DNA from: Parcubacteria group bacterium CG08_land_8_20_14_0_20_48_21
GTDB taxonomy: Bacteria > Patescibacteriota > Patescibacteriia > UBA1544
Assembly: GCA_002774425.1 (NCBI GenBank)
Contig: PEYJ01000026.1
Location: 1-36,570 of the forward strand
Reading direction: 5' to 3'
Length of the DNA: 36,570 nucleotides
The notes beneath the pieces were generated by a model. It had not been told where the DNA came from and made no database searches. It was given only the letters and a program-made list of their open reading frames with translations. The position numbers and the translations under genes are program-made. Below are positions 14,885-23,893 of this stretch, piece by piece. Position 1 is the stretch's first letter. Each line of letters starts with the position of its first letter.

Positions 14885-16358
14885 AAAGTAACAGAAGTCC
14901 GATGCCAAGCGGGTGGTTGAGATACGGGCTAAACGCATGAGTTGTGGCAAGAGCGATCATGCCTATCCCAAAGCCAAATAACCTTGCGTCAGCACGTGTA
15001 TGATAAAATGGCGGTGGTGGTGTCCTCAAGCAGCTTGTCCACTCCCTCCCTAACGTCCACAACAGCCACAAGAGCGCCAATATACCGATAAGCCCCATTT
15101 TGAGCCACATGTCCAAATATCCCCACTCAACCGCGCTTGTGGTGTAGAGACCGTCCGGGTGGGTAGCAAGTATACGGGGATCCTGCGAGATATACGTCAC
15201 CGTTGCACCAAACCCCTGCCCCCTAATGGGTGCTTTTTTTATTTCGCCAAGCAATGGCTTGAGAAGCGCCCACCGGCTCCCTACCCCCGCTTCTCCCGAA
15301 AACGTTGCCGCACGCTGTGCAAGTACGGACAGATCAAAAGATCCGCTACCCAATTTTGGCAAGGGTACGACTGCTACGCTCCACGCCAAAAACACACCAA
15401 GAACTCCCGCAACCATGCTCACGCTAAAAAATTTTACCGCTTGCACAACATACGTCTTGCGATGTCGTATATTGGGAAAGAGAGGCAACAGAAAGATAAA
15501 AAATAATCCCGCGATACTCCCCACCCAAAAAGATCGGGATCCGCTGGCAAAAAGCGATGCGGTAAAGAGCGAAGCAAGCAACCACAAGGTGAGTGTTTTT
15601 TGGGATTCTCTTCTATGAAGCAGGAGTGCCAGCACGATAAACAGCCCAACGAGATGGAAGATTTGGCTCTGCAGAAAAATGCGACTCATACCCCCAAGAA
15701 GCTGGGTAATTTCCCCTACGCCGGTCATGCGAACCCATCGGTAAACCGGTTCCCACCAATACCAAAGAGGATGGGAAAACCAAAGCACCAACCACAGCGT
15801 CTTCAAAGAGAGTATGACCGTTGCAGCGCAAGCAACTTCAATGAGCCGCGCGAAGAAGTTGTGCCGAATATATACGGCAAGTAGCGGCAAGAGCAGCGTG
15901 CCGTAGGCATAGCTGTTCACATCAAAAAAAATGTCGGCAAACGCATGCCGCAGCAGTATTCCTCGCGCAATGCCCATACCAATCACCACAGCGAAAAATC
16001 CATACGCCTTGCCAAGAGGTGTGGCAAAAAATCGCATAAGACGTATGCGCTGCTCCCGGTACAATAGAAAATGTCCGAACCACACCGCCATGACGATAAG
16101 ATAAATCCCCATGCGCAAAGAAAGATTAACGCCTCCCAAAGGTAAAACCAGTAGGTATCCTTTGGATCCAACCATAAGTTCCGCAAACGCCGCGTATAAG
16201 CCGATTTCCAGCCGCCACAGCGTCCCCCCAAGTATAGTCAACAGCACGATACCATACGCAATGGCGCCAAAAACAGGAATAAGATAACTGAAAAAAGATA
16301 CGAGTTCCATGAGCAGCAAGAGAGCTGCCGTAAGGCGAAATGCGGAGGTGGAGCACAT
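14829..16358 (-). CDS. O-antigen polymerase/ligase-like membrane protein (Wzy/WaaL type)
   Basis: Polytopic membrane protein (509 aa) with about 10-12 predicted hydrophobic segments. It resembles the Wzy_C/O-antigen ligase family. The large periplasmic loop has SRW near LLKPLL, followed by KAPIRGQGFGATV, and an FASGSRSFWVG segment precedes it, as in that family. It would polymerise or transfer lipid-linked glycans outside the membrane. It is the last gene of the glycan operon, 4 bp after the GT2 gene. It ends inside fmt on the opposite strand with no terminator between them. Polymerase and ligase cannot be told apart from sequence. The start at 16358 could also be the methionine at residue 17. 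Confidence 0.82.
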   Translation of the reverse strand: MCSTSAFRLTAALLLLMELVSFFSYLIPVFGAIAYGIVLLTILGGTLWRLEIGLYAAFAELMVGSKGYLLVLPLGGVNLSLRMGIYLIVMAVWFGHFLLYREQRIRLMRFFATPLGKAYGFFAVVIGMGIARGILLRHAFADIFFDVNSYAYGTLLLPLLAVYIRHNFFARLIEVACAATVILSLKTLWLVLWFSHPLWYWWEPVYRWVRMTGVGEITQLLGGMSRIFLQSQIFHLVGLFIVLALLLHRRESQKTLTLWLLASLFTASLFASGSRSFWVGSIAGLFFIFLLPLFPNIRHRKTYVVQAVKFFSVSMVAGVLGVFLAWSVAVVPLPKLGSGSFDLSVLAQRAATFSGEAGVGSRWALLKPLLGEIKKAPIRGQGFGATVTYISQDPRILATHPDGLYTTSAVEWGYLDMWLKMGLIGILALLWLLWTLGREWTSCLRTPPPPFYHTRADARLFGFGIGMIALATTHAFSPYLNHPLGIGLLLLFTVALLTKSRQQISGIRA

Positions 16359-16362
16359 AGGT

Positions 16363-17250
16363 TTAGAGTTCTTTTTTTCGGTGAAGCGGTTGCACGTATT
16401 CCGCCAACTGTACTACTCCGGCGAGCAGTACAGTTAACTTTGCAAGCATGAAGAGTAAGGGGTAGGTATATGGGGAGAGGTGTTTTTTTGCATAGCGTAG
16501 CAGGCTCGCATTAAACCAGTGTTGCTTGGTAACCGAAAGCTGCTGCTTAAAGCTCTCCCCTTTAATATGCATGATCCGTGCTGCTGGAGTAAACCAGATT
16601 TCAAAACCGGCGTTGCGCGCGCGCTTGCACCAGTCCGCTTCTTCAAACCAGATCCAAAATCCCTCATCCAGCAGACCAATCACTTCTATCACTGCTCGCC
16701 GTATGAAGAGTGCGGCACCCATTACCTGATCAACTTCCTGTTCGTGCGCATGGTCAAAATCAAGCTGATAGTAATCTTTAATGATTTTTGGACGCCATAG
16801 GTGGTGCAATTTGAGGAGGGTCAACCCTAATGCGGAAAAAGTGGGAAAGTTACGCGTTGAGGGCTGTATACTGCCATCGGGGTTGAGGAGCTGCGGTCCG
16901 GCAATACCGGCACGAGGGTGCGCATCCATCCAAGAAACCATTTTTTGAAGCGCGTTGTCCCGTATTTCCGTGTCGGGGTTGAGCAATACGATATAACGCC
17001 CCCTTGCTTCTCGCAGCGCCCGGTTGTTCGCTTTTGCGAAACCCAGATTATCCGTATTCGCAAAGAGCCACGCGCGCGGAAAAAGCCGTTGTACCATTTC
17101 TGCCGATCCATCGCGGGAAGCATTGTCCACGACAAATATTTCAAAAGTTATGCCTTTGGTTTCCCTATAGACGCTCTCAAGAGTTTGGCGCAGAAGCTCT
17201 TGTACGTTCCATGATACGATAGCGATGGACAGGTCAAATTTATCTGACAT
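16363..17250 (-). CDS. Family 2 glycosyltransferase (rhamnosyltransferase-like)
   Basis: GT-A inverting glycosyltransferase (295 aa), cytoplasmic face. The N-terminal strand LSIAIVSWN, VDNAS (41-45) and the DxD-equivalent NPDTE (91-95) are characteristic. The acceptor-site region has MGAALFIRRAV and FEEADWCKR. It resembles WbbL-type rhamnosyltransferases, but the sugar cannot be read from sequence. A hydrophobic helix near residues 263-285 could associate it with the membrane. It sits 17 bp downstream of a GT4 gene and 4 bp upstream of the polymerase gene, clearly within one operon. No Shine-Dalgarno. Confidence 0.9.
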   Translation of the reverse strand: MSDKFDLSIAIVSWNVQELLRQTLESVYRETKGITFEIFVVDNASRDGSAEMVQRLFPRAWLFANTDNLGFAKANNRALREARGRYIVLLNPDTEIRDNALQKMVSWMDAHPRAGIAGPQLLNPDGSIQPSTRNFPTFSALGLTLLKLHHLWRPKIIKDYYQLDFDHAHEQEVDQVMGAALFIRRAVIEVIGLLDEGFWIWFEEADWCKRARNAGFEIWFTPAARIMHIKGESFKQQLSVTKQHWFNASLLRYAKKHLSPYTYPLLFMLAKLTVLLAGVVQLAEYVQPLHRKKEL

Positions 17251-17267
17251 AGAGGATCATGTATGAT

Positions 17268-18479
17268 TTACTGCAATGATGTGATGACGTGGCGCATTTT
17301 GGAGAACCGCGTTGCCCAAGAAAGTTGTTCCAGCATCTCTTGTGGAAAGGATGGTAAGGTCCCTTGGTGAATGCTCCGGGCAATATATGCGGCAAATTCA
17401 TGCGCGGTGTTTGCTTGGTGTACGTACGGTAGCAGTACGGGATCAAGTGAAGCTAAACGGGTTGTAACCATAGGCAAACCCGCCGCGGCGTAGTCATACA
17501 GTTTCATGGGATCCATGGACTCCATGAGGGGAGTCCGCCGATGCGGCATGACGCCGACATCCGCGTGCATAAAGTAGTCGGGAAGATAGGGCTTTTTCCC
17601 AAGAAAATAAACATTTGCCAGCGGTTGCAAGCGCGCGACAATGTCTTTACGGATATCTTTCCATACGTCCCCTATATACATAAATGATACTGACGGAAGT
17701 TCCTTTGCAAGCTTTTCAGCGAGTTCCGTATCAAAACGTGACTGTAGGGTTCCCACATAGATGGCGCGGGGTCTTGGGATGTTGCGTAAAAATCCAGGTT
17801 CAGGAAAAACCCCCTTAAAGAGATGCGTATCTACGCCGTTCGGTATGGTGCAGACATTTTTCGTCCTTCCGCGACAAGCAAAAAAACGCTCCATAAACGG
17901 CGAAACAGTAAAAATAGCATCAGCATGCCGCGCGATGACTTGATACCCCTTCTCAAGCTGTTTTTTGTATTTGTAGAGGCTGGGATGTGCCGTCCAATCA
18001 TCAACTGCGTCAAAAATACGCGTATGCGCGGGAAATGTATGAAAAAGCTCTCCCGGCAATGGATTGTACGACCACAGCAGACCGGGCGTATAACCTGAAG
18101 AAAACAGGAGTTTTTTTGATGCTGCGGCGTAAATGGCTGGCGCAATTGAGGGTGCGATACTGGAAAGGATATATACGGGCGCCCATCGGCTGCCAAATAT
18201 ATTCGTCGTATCTCTGAATAGGTATGTGTGGCCGCCGATCTGGCGTTCGTATGCTGCAAACGACCGGTGATGTGCAATGCTCTCCAGTGCGGTGCGTGCC
18301 GACCGCCGCAAGTTTTGCGGGGTAAAATCAACAAGGTACAACTTGGCATTTGGATAGGTTTTTGCCAATTCGCGCACGATAAAAAAATTGCGATTCCGTA
18401 TGCCCTGCACCCAGTCGGTAAAGGGCGACATATTGTATACCACGATGTTGGCGTTTTTTTCAAAGGCAAGATCGTTCAT
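17268..18479 (-). CDS. GT4-like glycosyltransferase
   Basis: GT-B fold retaining transferase (403 aa). The C-terminal nucleotide-sugar domain includes IYVGTLQSRFD, VYFLGKKPYLPDYF, ADVGVMPHRRT and DPMKLYDYAAAGLP, where the usual EGFGL-E element is replaced by ESMDPMKLYDY as in some teichuronic/biofilm glycan transferases. The linker motif TIPNGVDTHLF is typical. ATG 18479 is chosen because it makes a 4-bp ATGA overlap with the preceding gene's stop, indicating translational coupling. ATG 18488 is an upstream alternative. Donor and acceptor are unknown. Confidence 0.85.
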   Translation of the reverse strand: MNDLAFEKNANIVVYNMSPFTDWVQGIRNRNFFIVRELAKTYPNAKLYLVDFTPQNLRRSARTALESIAHHRSFAAYERQIGGHTYLFRDTTNIFGSRWAPVYILSSIAPSIAPAIYAAASKKLLFSSGYTPGLLWSYNPLPGELFHTFPAHTRIFDAVDDWTAHPSLYKYKKQLEKGYQVIARHADAIFTVSPFMERFFACRGRTKNVCTIPNGVDTHLFKGVFPEPGFLRNIPRPRAIYVGTLQSRFDTELAEKLAKELPSVSFMYIGDVWKDIRKDIVARLQPLANVYFLGKKPYLPDYFMHADVGVMPHRRTPLMESMDPMKLYDYAAAGLPMVTTRLASLDPVLLPYVHQANTAHEFAAYIARSIHQGTLPSFPQEMLEQLSWATRFSKMRHVITSLQ

Positions 18480-19621
18480 GTTATGCATATCGTAGCTTTA
18501 TTGTATGTGTTGAGCGCCTTGTGCAGTTTACGCGTCTGCGCTTCCCAACGAAATTCAGTTTGCGCGCGTTGTTGAGCTGCTGCGCCGAGCGCATGTCTGT
18601 ATGGAATATCACGTAACAGCCTTTGCAGCGCAGATGCAAGCTCTGCATCGCTTGCGACCACTATACCCGTACGTTGGTGCTGCACGGCTTCCGGTGATCC
18701 ACCGGTATTTCCGGCAACGGAGGGTACACCGAATAATGCCGCTTCAAGATAGACAAGCCCAAATCCTTCCCTATCGCCAGAGATATCTCTGTTCGGCATG
18801 GCAAAAACTGCGGCATGGGCAAAGTGTGTTGCCAGCACAGAATCAGTAACCGCTCCCAAAAAGTGTACACGACCCCTGATGCCGGGATGGCGTTGCGCGA
18901 TGCTCGTATACTGTGCTTGGAGTCGCGCACGTTCATCCCCTTCGCCGATAAGTACGTAGTGTGCATCAGGTACAGCGGCACATACGCGAGGCAGCATGGC
19001 AAGTACCCGGTCAAACCCCTTTCTTTTGACGAGGCGTCCGACGGAAAGTATATACGGTTTGCCCGCGTAGGATACAGTAAGCGCGACGGCTTGGCGCAGC
19101 TCGCGCGTAAGGTCGGTGGGGCATGGGTAGACCACGATAGTGTGGTGTATGCGCGCGCCGTTTGCCAGCGCAAGTTGTTCAGTTGCACGACTATTTGCCA
19201 CAACCACAGAAGCTCGTAAGAGTACCATGCGCGCCAATCTTTTTTTTCTCCCTTGGAGTATACCCATATCCATGCCGTGCACAAATACAACGTAGGGAGT
19301 TCCAAAAAACAGCGACAGGATAAGCGCAACCGTACCTATCGGTAAAAGCTGTCCTGCCCACAACACCGTACAGTGATTCTTGCGCATAGCGGCTCGTATG
19401 GTAAAAAACGCGCGTAGCCATCGCGGCCAAATCCATTGTGGCCACAAGAGTTTTTTACGCAATACGGGTGTCGCAAGATTGTCGGTATATCCGGGAGCAG
19501 GCACGGTTAAAACCATGACCGTGCCCTGTGAAAAGCTTTTCACTAATTCGCTGTAATAGCGCGCAACGCCGCCAAAAGCGGGTGGAAAATCAAGCGTTAC
19601 CAATAAGTTTTTTTGTGCCAT
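18476..19621 (-). CDS. Family 4 glycosyltransferase
   Basis: GT-B fold retaining transferase (381 aa) of the WaaG/PimB type. The N-terminal domain begins LLVTLDFPPAFGGVARYY, with an acceptor-side glycine motif. The C-terminal domain has ILSVGRLVKRKGFD, VLIGEGDER and EGFGLVYLEA with the conserved E-x7-E. ATG 19621 is chosen: the open frame continues upstream, but only as a shadow of the flippase gene, and the conserved domain starts right after this methionine. It begins 11 bp past the flippase stop and its TGA overlaps the next gene's ATG. It would act on a lipid-linked glycan exported by the flippase. Confidence 0.9.
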   Translation of the reverse strand: MAQKNLLVTLDFPPAFGGVARYYSELVKSFSQGTVMVLTVPAPGYTDNLATPVLRKKLLWPQWIWPRWLRAFFTIRAAMRKNHCTVLWAGQLLPIGTVALILSLFFGTPYVVFVHGMDMGILQGRKKRLARMVLLRASVVVANSRATEQLALANGARIHHTIVVYPCPTDLTRELRQAVALTVSYAGKPYILSVGRLVKRKGFDRVLAMLPRVCAAVPDAHYVLIGEGDERARLQAQYTSIAQRHPGIRGRVHFLGAVTDSVLATHFAHAAVFAMPNRDISGDREGFGLVYLEAALFGVPSVAGNTGGSPEAVQHQRTGIVVASDAELASALQRLLRDIPYRHALGAAAQQRAQTEFRWEAQTRKLHKALNTYNKATICIT

Positions 19622-19632
19622 AAGCCAGTGTA

Positions 19633-21081
19633 TTAAGAAGCCCGCCAATGCAGAAAACGCCGTAATTGCCGCATATCTTCCGCTGAAAATCCTTTGAGCA
19701 GCGCAAAAAAAGATATGAAAATAGGTGCGCCAACGAGCATGGTAACCGGAAACCAGACCCATGGTCGTATCAAGAGGATGCCGCAAGCCATGCCCAATGT
19801 CGCGATTGATGATTTAAGGAATAAATCTTTGTAGAACCTATCGCTTTGGGAGAGGGTGGTACGCGTTTCCCAATAGCCGAGAGCGGCAAGGCAGATGTAG
19901 GTAATGAGTCCCGCGCCACTCGCGCCAATAAAACTGAAACGCGGAATCAGCGCGAGGTTTAAGAGAATATTCACCACCATCACTATGCCAAAATTGCGTG
20001 TATTGGTAACCTGCCGGTCAGTTGCATTCAGCAACGCGCCAAACGGAAACGAGAGAAATACGAATGGTAAGGAAAGAATGAGGATACGTAATGCGGGAAC
20101 ACTTGCAGCGTACGTTGCGCCGTACAGCAGGGTAATGCATTCAGGTGCGAGTAGGTATATGCCGATTGCGGTGGGCAGCGCAAAAATCCACAAATAAAAA
20201 ATATTCTGCTTGAATATCTTCGCAAGCCTATCCGGTGCATGCGCGTACGCGCGGCTCATTGCCGGATACATTGCCGCCCCGAATGCCATCGGTAAAAATT
20301 GTAGCGCAAAGGTCAGTTTATAAGGAACGCTGTAGAGTCCTACCGCCACAGTATCCTTCATGATACCAAGAAGCACGGTATCAAGATATGAATATATTTT
20401 TACAAATATACCGGCAAGCGCGAAGGGAAACGCGATGCGCAGCAGCCGTAACGCGTCAGACAGACGGTAGGAAGACCACGAGCATACATAGCCAAGCCGC
20501 CGCAGCACCATGTAGCCAGCGTAACCTACATTAGCTATGCTTGCCGCCATCAATACCGCCATAAGTGCCAGGAGATCAGTTCCTTGGTACATGAGCCATC
20601 CACCGACAACGACAACACCGAGTTGATAGATCGCCATTGCGATACTTTCATAGCGCAAATTTTGCCTCCCCCGCAATATGCCGTAGAACAAGAGTGCAAA
20701 CATATCGGCGCACATGACGATAGCTGCAAGTATAATGAGCACGACTGTATCGCTGGGGTATCCGCCGAGAAAGACCGCTAGTGCAATAATCGCCAAGGTC
20801 AGTACGGTGAGCGTGAGCTTCGTGGGAAACGCGGTTGAAAAAAGTTTTTGCAGCGCGTCTTCTGATTTTGAAGTTTCGCGAATAATGTATGAAGATACAC
20901 CAAAATCCGTCAGCATGCTAAACAACAGGGTAAAGGAAATCGCAAACGAATACCTGCCAACATCTTCAACTCCAAAAGATCGGGCAAGTGCGATAAAATA
21001 AAAAAAAGCAAGTACTTTTTGAAATATCAGCGACGCCGTATACACGGTCGTATTGTTGAAAATCGTCTGTCTTTGCACCAT
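19633..21081 (-). CDS. Wzx-type polysaccharide flippase (MOP superfamily)
   Basis: Oligosaccharide/lipid-intermediate flippase of about 482 aa with 12-14 predicted transmembrane segments. N-terminal features such as TVYTASLIFQKVLAFFYFIALAR, GRYSFAISF and LTDFGVSSYIIRE are typical of the RfbX/Wzx polysaccharide-transport family. It would move undecaprenyl-linked glycan units across the membrane. ATG 21081 is chosen because the conserved N-terminus starts there; upstream codons would cover the promoter. It is first in the five-gene glycan operon, with promoter 21095-21123 and a very short leader. Stop and next start are 11 bp apart. Confidence 0.9.
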   Translation of the reverse strand: MVQRQTIFNNTTVYTASLIFQKVLAFFYFIALARSFGVEDVGRYSFAISFTLLFSMLTDFGVSSYIIRETSKSEDALQKLFSTAFPTKLTLTVLTLAIIALAVFLGGYPSDTVVLIILAAIVMCADMFALLFYGILRGRQNLRYESIAMAIYQLGVVVVGGWLMYQGTDLLALMAVLMAASIANVGYAGYMVLRRLGYVCSWSSYRLSDALRLLRIAFPFALAGIFVKIYSYLDTVLLGIMKDTVAVGLYSVPYKLTFALQFLPMAFGAAMYPAMSRAYAHAPDRLAKIFKQNIFYLWIFALPTAIGIYLLAPECITLLYGATYAASVPALRILILSLPFVFLSFPFGALLNATDRQVTNTRNFGIVMVVNILLNLALIPRFSFIGASGAGLITYICLAALGYWETRTTLSQSDRFYKDLFLKSSIATLGMACGILLIRPWVWFPVTMLVGAPIFISFFALLKGFSAEDMRQLRRFLHWRAS

Positions 21082-21094
21082 AGGTTCAACTTCT

Positions 21095-21123
21095 AGTATA
21101 CGAGATAGGCGGTGAATCGGCAA
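21095..21123 (-). promoter_or_regulatory. Promoter of the glycan operon
   Basis: Minus strand: -35 TTGCCG (21118-21123), 17-bp spacer, -10 TATACT (21095-21100). The predicted start around 21088 leaves only about 7 nt before ATG 21081, so the mRNA would be nearly leaderless. Confidence 0.65.
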
Positions 21124-21150
21124 GAGATTGCGCGAGGCGCATGAGATACA

Positions 21151-21179
21151 AAACACCCCGTTGACAAAACGGGGTGTTT
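21151..21179 (-). terminator. Terminator of the ribosomal operon after rpsI
   Basis: A 12-bp perfect stem (AAACACCCCGTT with AACGGGGTGTTT) and five-base loop, 13 bp past the rpsI stop on the minus strand. The minus-strand transcript ends the stem in UUU followed by UGUAUCU. It separates the ribosomal operon from the glycan operon. Confidence 0.8.
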
Positions 21180-21192
21180 ACTATTTCTCGCA

Positions 21193-21648
21193 TTAACGTT
21201 TGCTGAATTGCGGAGCGCGACGGGCTTTTTTGAGACCGAATTTCTTGCGTTCTTTTTCACGCGGATCGCGCGTTGTGTAGCCTACTTTTTTCAGTGCTTT
21301 TTTAAAGACGGGATTAAGCTGTATGAGCGCTCGGGCTATACCGTGGCGCACCGCTTCGGCCTGTCCGCGCACACCGCCACCCGTAACCCGCGCAGATACA
21401 TCAAGCTTATCGGTTTGCCCGACCGTGGTGAGCGCATCCAGGACAATCTGCTGGCCCATAGCGGAAAAATATTCCGCCAACGGCTTTGCATTCACCTCTA
21501 TAGTACCTTTGCCGCGTTTATAAACACGTACCGTTGCCGTAGATCGCTTTCTGCGTCCTACCGCATATAAATAGGTATTCTTTCCCGGTACGGCTGTCTT
21601 AACATCTTTATCTTTCACGGGTGCTTCTTTTTTTACTGATGCTACCAT
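21193..21648 (-). CDS. rpsI: 30S ribosomal protein S9
   Basis: S9 (151 aa) with a lysine-rich N-terminal extension of about 25 residues before the conserved YAVGRRKRSTATVRV. TGGGVRGQAEAVRHGIAR and the C-terminal tail ending KKARRAPQFSKR, which reaches the P-site tRNA in known ribosomes, are intact. It follows rplM by 2 bp, the usual L13-S9 pair, and is the last gene before the terminator. No Shine-Dalgarno. Confidence 0.97.
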   Translation of the reverse strand: MVASVKKEAPVKDKDVKTAVPGKNTYLYAVGRRKRSTATVRVYKRGKGTIEVNAKPLAEYFSAMGQQIVLDALTTVGQTDKLDVSARVTGGGVRGQAEAVRHGIARALIQLNPVFKKALKKVGYTTRDPREKERKKFGLKKARRAPQFSKR

Positions 21649-21650
21649 AC

Positions 21651-22037
21651 TTATGCGTTAACAATTAAGCGCTTGAGCATATCTTTTTTAAATTTTTTTG
21701 CAGGAAGCATACGAGAAACTGCGCGGCGTATCGTACTTCCCGGATCTTGCGCTACCACATCCTGTATTTTTTTTATCCGCAGTCCGCCCGGATGGCCGGT
21801 ATGGCGGATATAGTTTTTTTGCTCTATCTTCTTGCCGGTGTAGGTAACCTGTGCGGCATGCATCACTGTTACCGCATCTCCCATATCCCGGTGCGGCGCA
21901 TACGTAGCCTTATGCTTTCCCAATAGCAACGCCGCAATGGTACTCGCAAGACGTCCAAGCGGTTCACCGGTCGCATCAAGGGTATGCTGTGCACGTTCTA
22001 TCTTGTGCGCATAATGCGTGCTTTGTGTTCTCGTCAT
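21651..22037 (-). CDS. rplM: 50S ribosomal protein L13
   Basis: L13 (128 aa, a little shorter than the usual 140-145). Conserved segments are LDATGEPLGRLAS, LLGKHKATYAPH, GDAVTVMHA, KIEQKNYIRHTGHPGGL and RRAVSRMLP. It lies between rplQ (9 bp) and rpsI (2 bp). In this genome L13-S9 is appended directly to the alpha operon. Confidence 0.96.
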   Translation of the reverse strand: MTRTQSTHYAHKIERAQHTLDATGEPLGRLASTIAALLLGKHKATYAPHRDMGDAVTVMHAAQVTYTGKKIEQKNYIRHTGHPGGLRIKKIQDVVAQDPGSTIRRAVSRMLPAKKFKKDMLKRLIVNA

Positions 22038-22046
22038 AATATGTTG

Positions 22047-22397
22047 CTAGACAAATTCAATAGTAACCACCGGAGCGCCATCTCCCGCACGATAGCCCAT
22101 GGGCACAATACGTGTATAGCCGCCGTTGCGCGTTTTGTATCGAGGACCGAGCACTTCCATAACCTTTTTAACAGAATTTTCGGTTGCAAGCTTGGGAATA
22201 AGTGTGCGGCGGTCCGTGAGACGCCCTCCTTTTCCGGTTGTTACGATCTTTTCTATGTATGGTTGCACCGCTTTTGCCTTTGCCCGCGTAGTTTGTACGC
22301 GCTCATACAAAACCAAGCTCGTTGCCAGATTGCGCAAAAGCGCTTTTCGGGGAGCTGCCGCACGCCCTAATTTTCCTCGTATCTTTCTATGACGCAT
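22047..22397 (-). CDS. rplQ: 50S ribosomal protein L17
   Basis: L17 (116 aa, normal length). The start MRHRKIRGKLGR, then RKALLRNLATSLVLYERVQTT and GGYTRIVPMGYRAGDGAP, are characteristic. It lies 18 bp downstream of rpoA, in the conserved rpoA-rplQ order. No Shine-Dalgarno. Confidence 0.97.
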   Translation of the reverse strand: MRHRKIRGKLGRAAAPRKALLRNLATSLVLYERVQTTRAKAKAVQPYIEKIVTTGKGGRLTDRRTLIPKLATENSVKKVMEVLGPRYKTRNGGYTRIVPMGYRAGDGAPVVTIEFV

Positions 22398-22415
22398 ATA
22401 GGGTAAGCAAATACG

Positions 22416-23240
22416 TTAAGCGGTCTTATCCTTTTTTCTTGTTGTTGATTTAACTTTTTTCTCCTTTTTGGAGGTATGCTTAGTCTCCACTTGCTCCTCT
22501 TCGGGCTCCGTGAGCGTTTCCTTTGCAACCTGTGTTTCCGCATCAGCTTCCTTGCCAATTACCACTTGCACGTGATCACGCAGTACTTTGGCGCTTTCAC
22601 GTACAGCTTCCTCCGGGGTAAGCGACCCATCAGTCGTTACGGTGAGCAAGAGTTTATCAAAATTAGTCATCTGCCCGACACGCACATTCTCCACTTTAAA
22701 TGAAACTTTTTGCACCGGATTGAACATCGAGTCAATGGAGATCATGCCAATATCCAGTTTCTGGCGATCTCGCGCCTCGGTCGGTACGTATCCCTGTCCT
22801 TTTTCCACCACTACATCCAGTTCAAAAACGGCTGTTGCGGAAGTGAGTGTGGCAACGGGAAAGTCCGGATTAAGAACCTCAACTTGACTGTCCTTCGCAA
22901 AATCCTTACAGGTGAGCGATTTTTCTCCCTTGGCTTTCATGGTGAGGGTTACCGGCTCATTTGCATGCATTTTAAAACGAAGCTTTTTTAAATTCAGCAT
23001 GATCTCCACCGCATCTTCCTTTACACCGGGTATGGTGGAAAACTCATGAGCAACACCCTTAATTTTAAATGAGGTAACTGCGGATCCTTCAAGAGTTGAA
23101 AGCAGTACGCGGCGAAGAGCGTTGCCAAGGGTAGTGCCGTAACCGGGAAAACAGCTGGAAAGTTCCATAGTAGCTGTATGCGCTTCCTTTTCAGCGGTAA
23201 AAACAATTTTTTCGGGAAGTGGAACGTGTTGCATAGACAT
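22416..23240 (-). CDS. rpoA: RNA polymerase subunit alpha lacking the C-terminal domain
   Basis: Alpha subunit that dimerises to nucleate RNA polymerase assembly. The N-terminal domain is complete (about residues 1-230): GYGTTLGNALRRVLLSTLEG, FKIKGVAHEFSTIPGVKED and the end region LTPEEAVRESAKVLRDH. The protein then ends in a 40-residue tail rich in E, K and T (EPEEEQ, KKEKKVK), with no helix-hairpin-helix alpha-CTD. At 274 aa it is about 50 residues shorter than E. coli alpha. UP-element binding and many activator contacts would be missing. No frameshifted remnant of a CTD is visible before rplQ 18 bp later. Confidence 0.96.
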   Translation of the reverse strand: MSMQHVPLPEKIVFTAEKEAHTATMELSSCFPGYGTTLGNALRRVLLSTLEGSAVTSFKIKGVAHEFSTIPGVKEDAVEIMLNLKKLRFKMHANEPVTLTMKAKGEKSLTCKDFAKDSQVEVLNPDFPVATLTSATAVFELDVVVEKGQGYVPTEARDRQKLDIGMISIDSMFNPVQKVSFKVENVRVGQMTNFDKLLLTVTTDGSLTPEEAVRESAKVLRDHVQVVIGKEADAETQVAKETLTEPEEEQVETKHTSKKEKKVKSTTRKKDKTA

Positions 23241-23255
23241 AAAGGTGCAATAATG

Positions 23256-23867
23256 TTAGCGTGAATAAAATTCAACGATCATTTGTGCATTGAATACTTG
23301 CTCACCTTCCGCAACTACTGGATCGCCAATCACCTTTGCCTCGCGCTTTTCCCTATCATAGGTGAGCCAGCTCGGGAGATGCGCATCTTTGGATTGCGCT
23401 TCAATTTGTTGCGCAAGCGCTGTTTTCTGCACATGAGGATGCAGGGTGATGCGGTCGCCGTCGCACACTTGATATGATGGTATGTCAACTTTTTTTCCGT
23501 TAATCAAAAAATGTCCGTGGTTAACCCATTGTCGCGCTTGCGCGCGCGATGTGGCATATCCCAAGCGGAACACGACATTGTCCAAACGCGATTCCAACAT
23601 TTTTTGCAGTACCATTCCCGTCTCTTTTTTACTTTTGCGTGCACGCTCAACATACGTGCGAAACTGTTTTTCCATCATGCCGTACAACCATTTCGCTTTT
23701 TGCTTTTCCAGCAGCTGCTGACCGTAACCGGTCAAACGAGGTGTACCCAGGGGTCCGTGCTGACCCGGCCGATACGGGCGTTTTTGCGCAGGACATTTTT
23801 TGTAGGAACAAAGTTTTGTCCCCATTTTTCTGCACAGGTGGTGTTTTGGTCCGAGAATTCTTGCCAT
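23256..23867 (-). CDS. rpsD: 30S ribosomal protein S4
   Basis: Primary 16S rRNA-binding protein (203 aa). RPYRPGQHGP, EKQKAKWLYGMMEKQF and the S4 RNA-binding domain (LESRLDNVVFRLGYA, ARQWVNHGHFLINGKKV) are intact. The N-terminus keeps a putative zinc site as H9-x2-C12-x7-C20-x4-C25. The His replaces the first Cys of the C-x2-C pair found in zinc-containing S4 such as that of Thermus. It lies in the standard rpsK-rpsD-rpoA order. Confidence 0.97.
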   Translation of the reverse strand: MARILGPKHHLCRKMGTKLCSYKKCPAQKRPYRPGQHGPLGTPRLTGYGQQLLEKQKAKWLYGMMEKQFRTYVERARKSKKETGMVLQKMLESRLDNVVFRLGYATSRAQARQWVNHGHFLINGKKVDIPSYQVCDGDRITLHPHVQKTALAQQIEAQSKDAHLPSWLTYDREKREAKVIGDPVVAEGEQVFNAQMIVEFYSR

Positions 23868-23893
23868 AACGTTTGTGTATACTAGAGACGAAA

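Noticed and set aside
17831-18469. 212-codon open frame on the minus strand
   Set aside because: Out-of-frame shadow of the GT4 gene 17268-18479; composition is not protein-like.
18661-19329. 222-codon open frame on the minus strand
   Set aside because: Shadow of the GT4 gene 18476-19621, with no recognisable domain.
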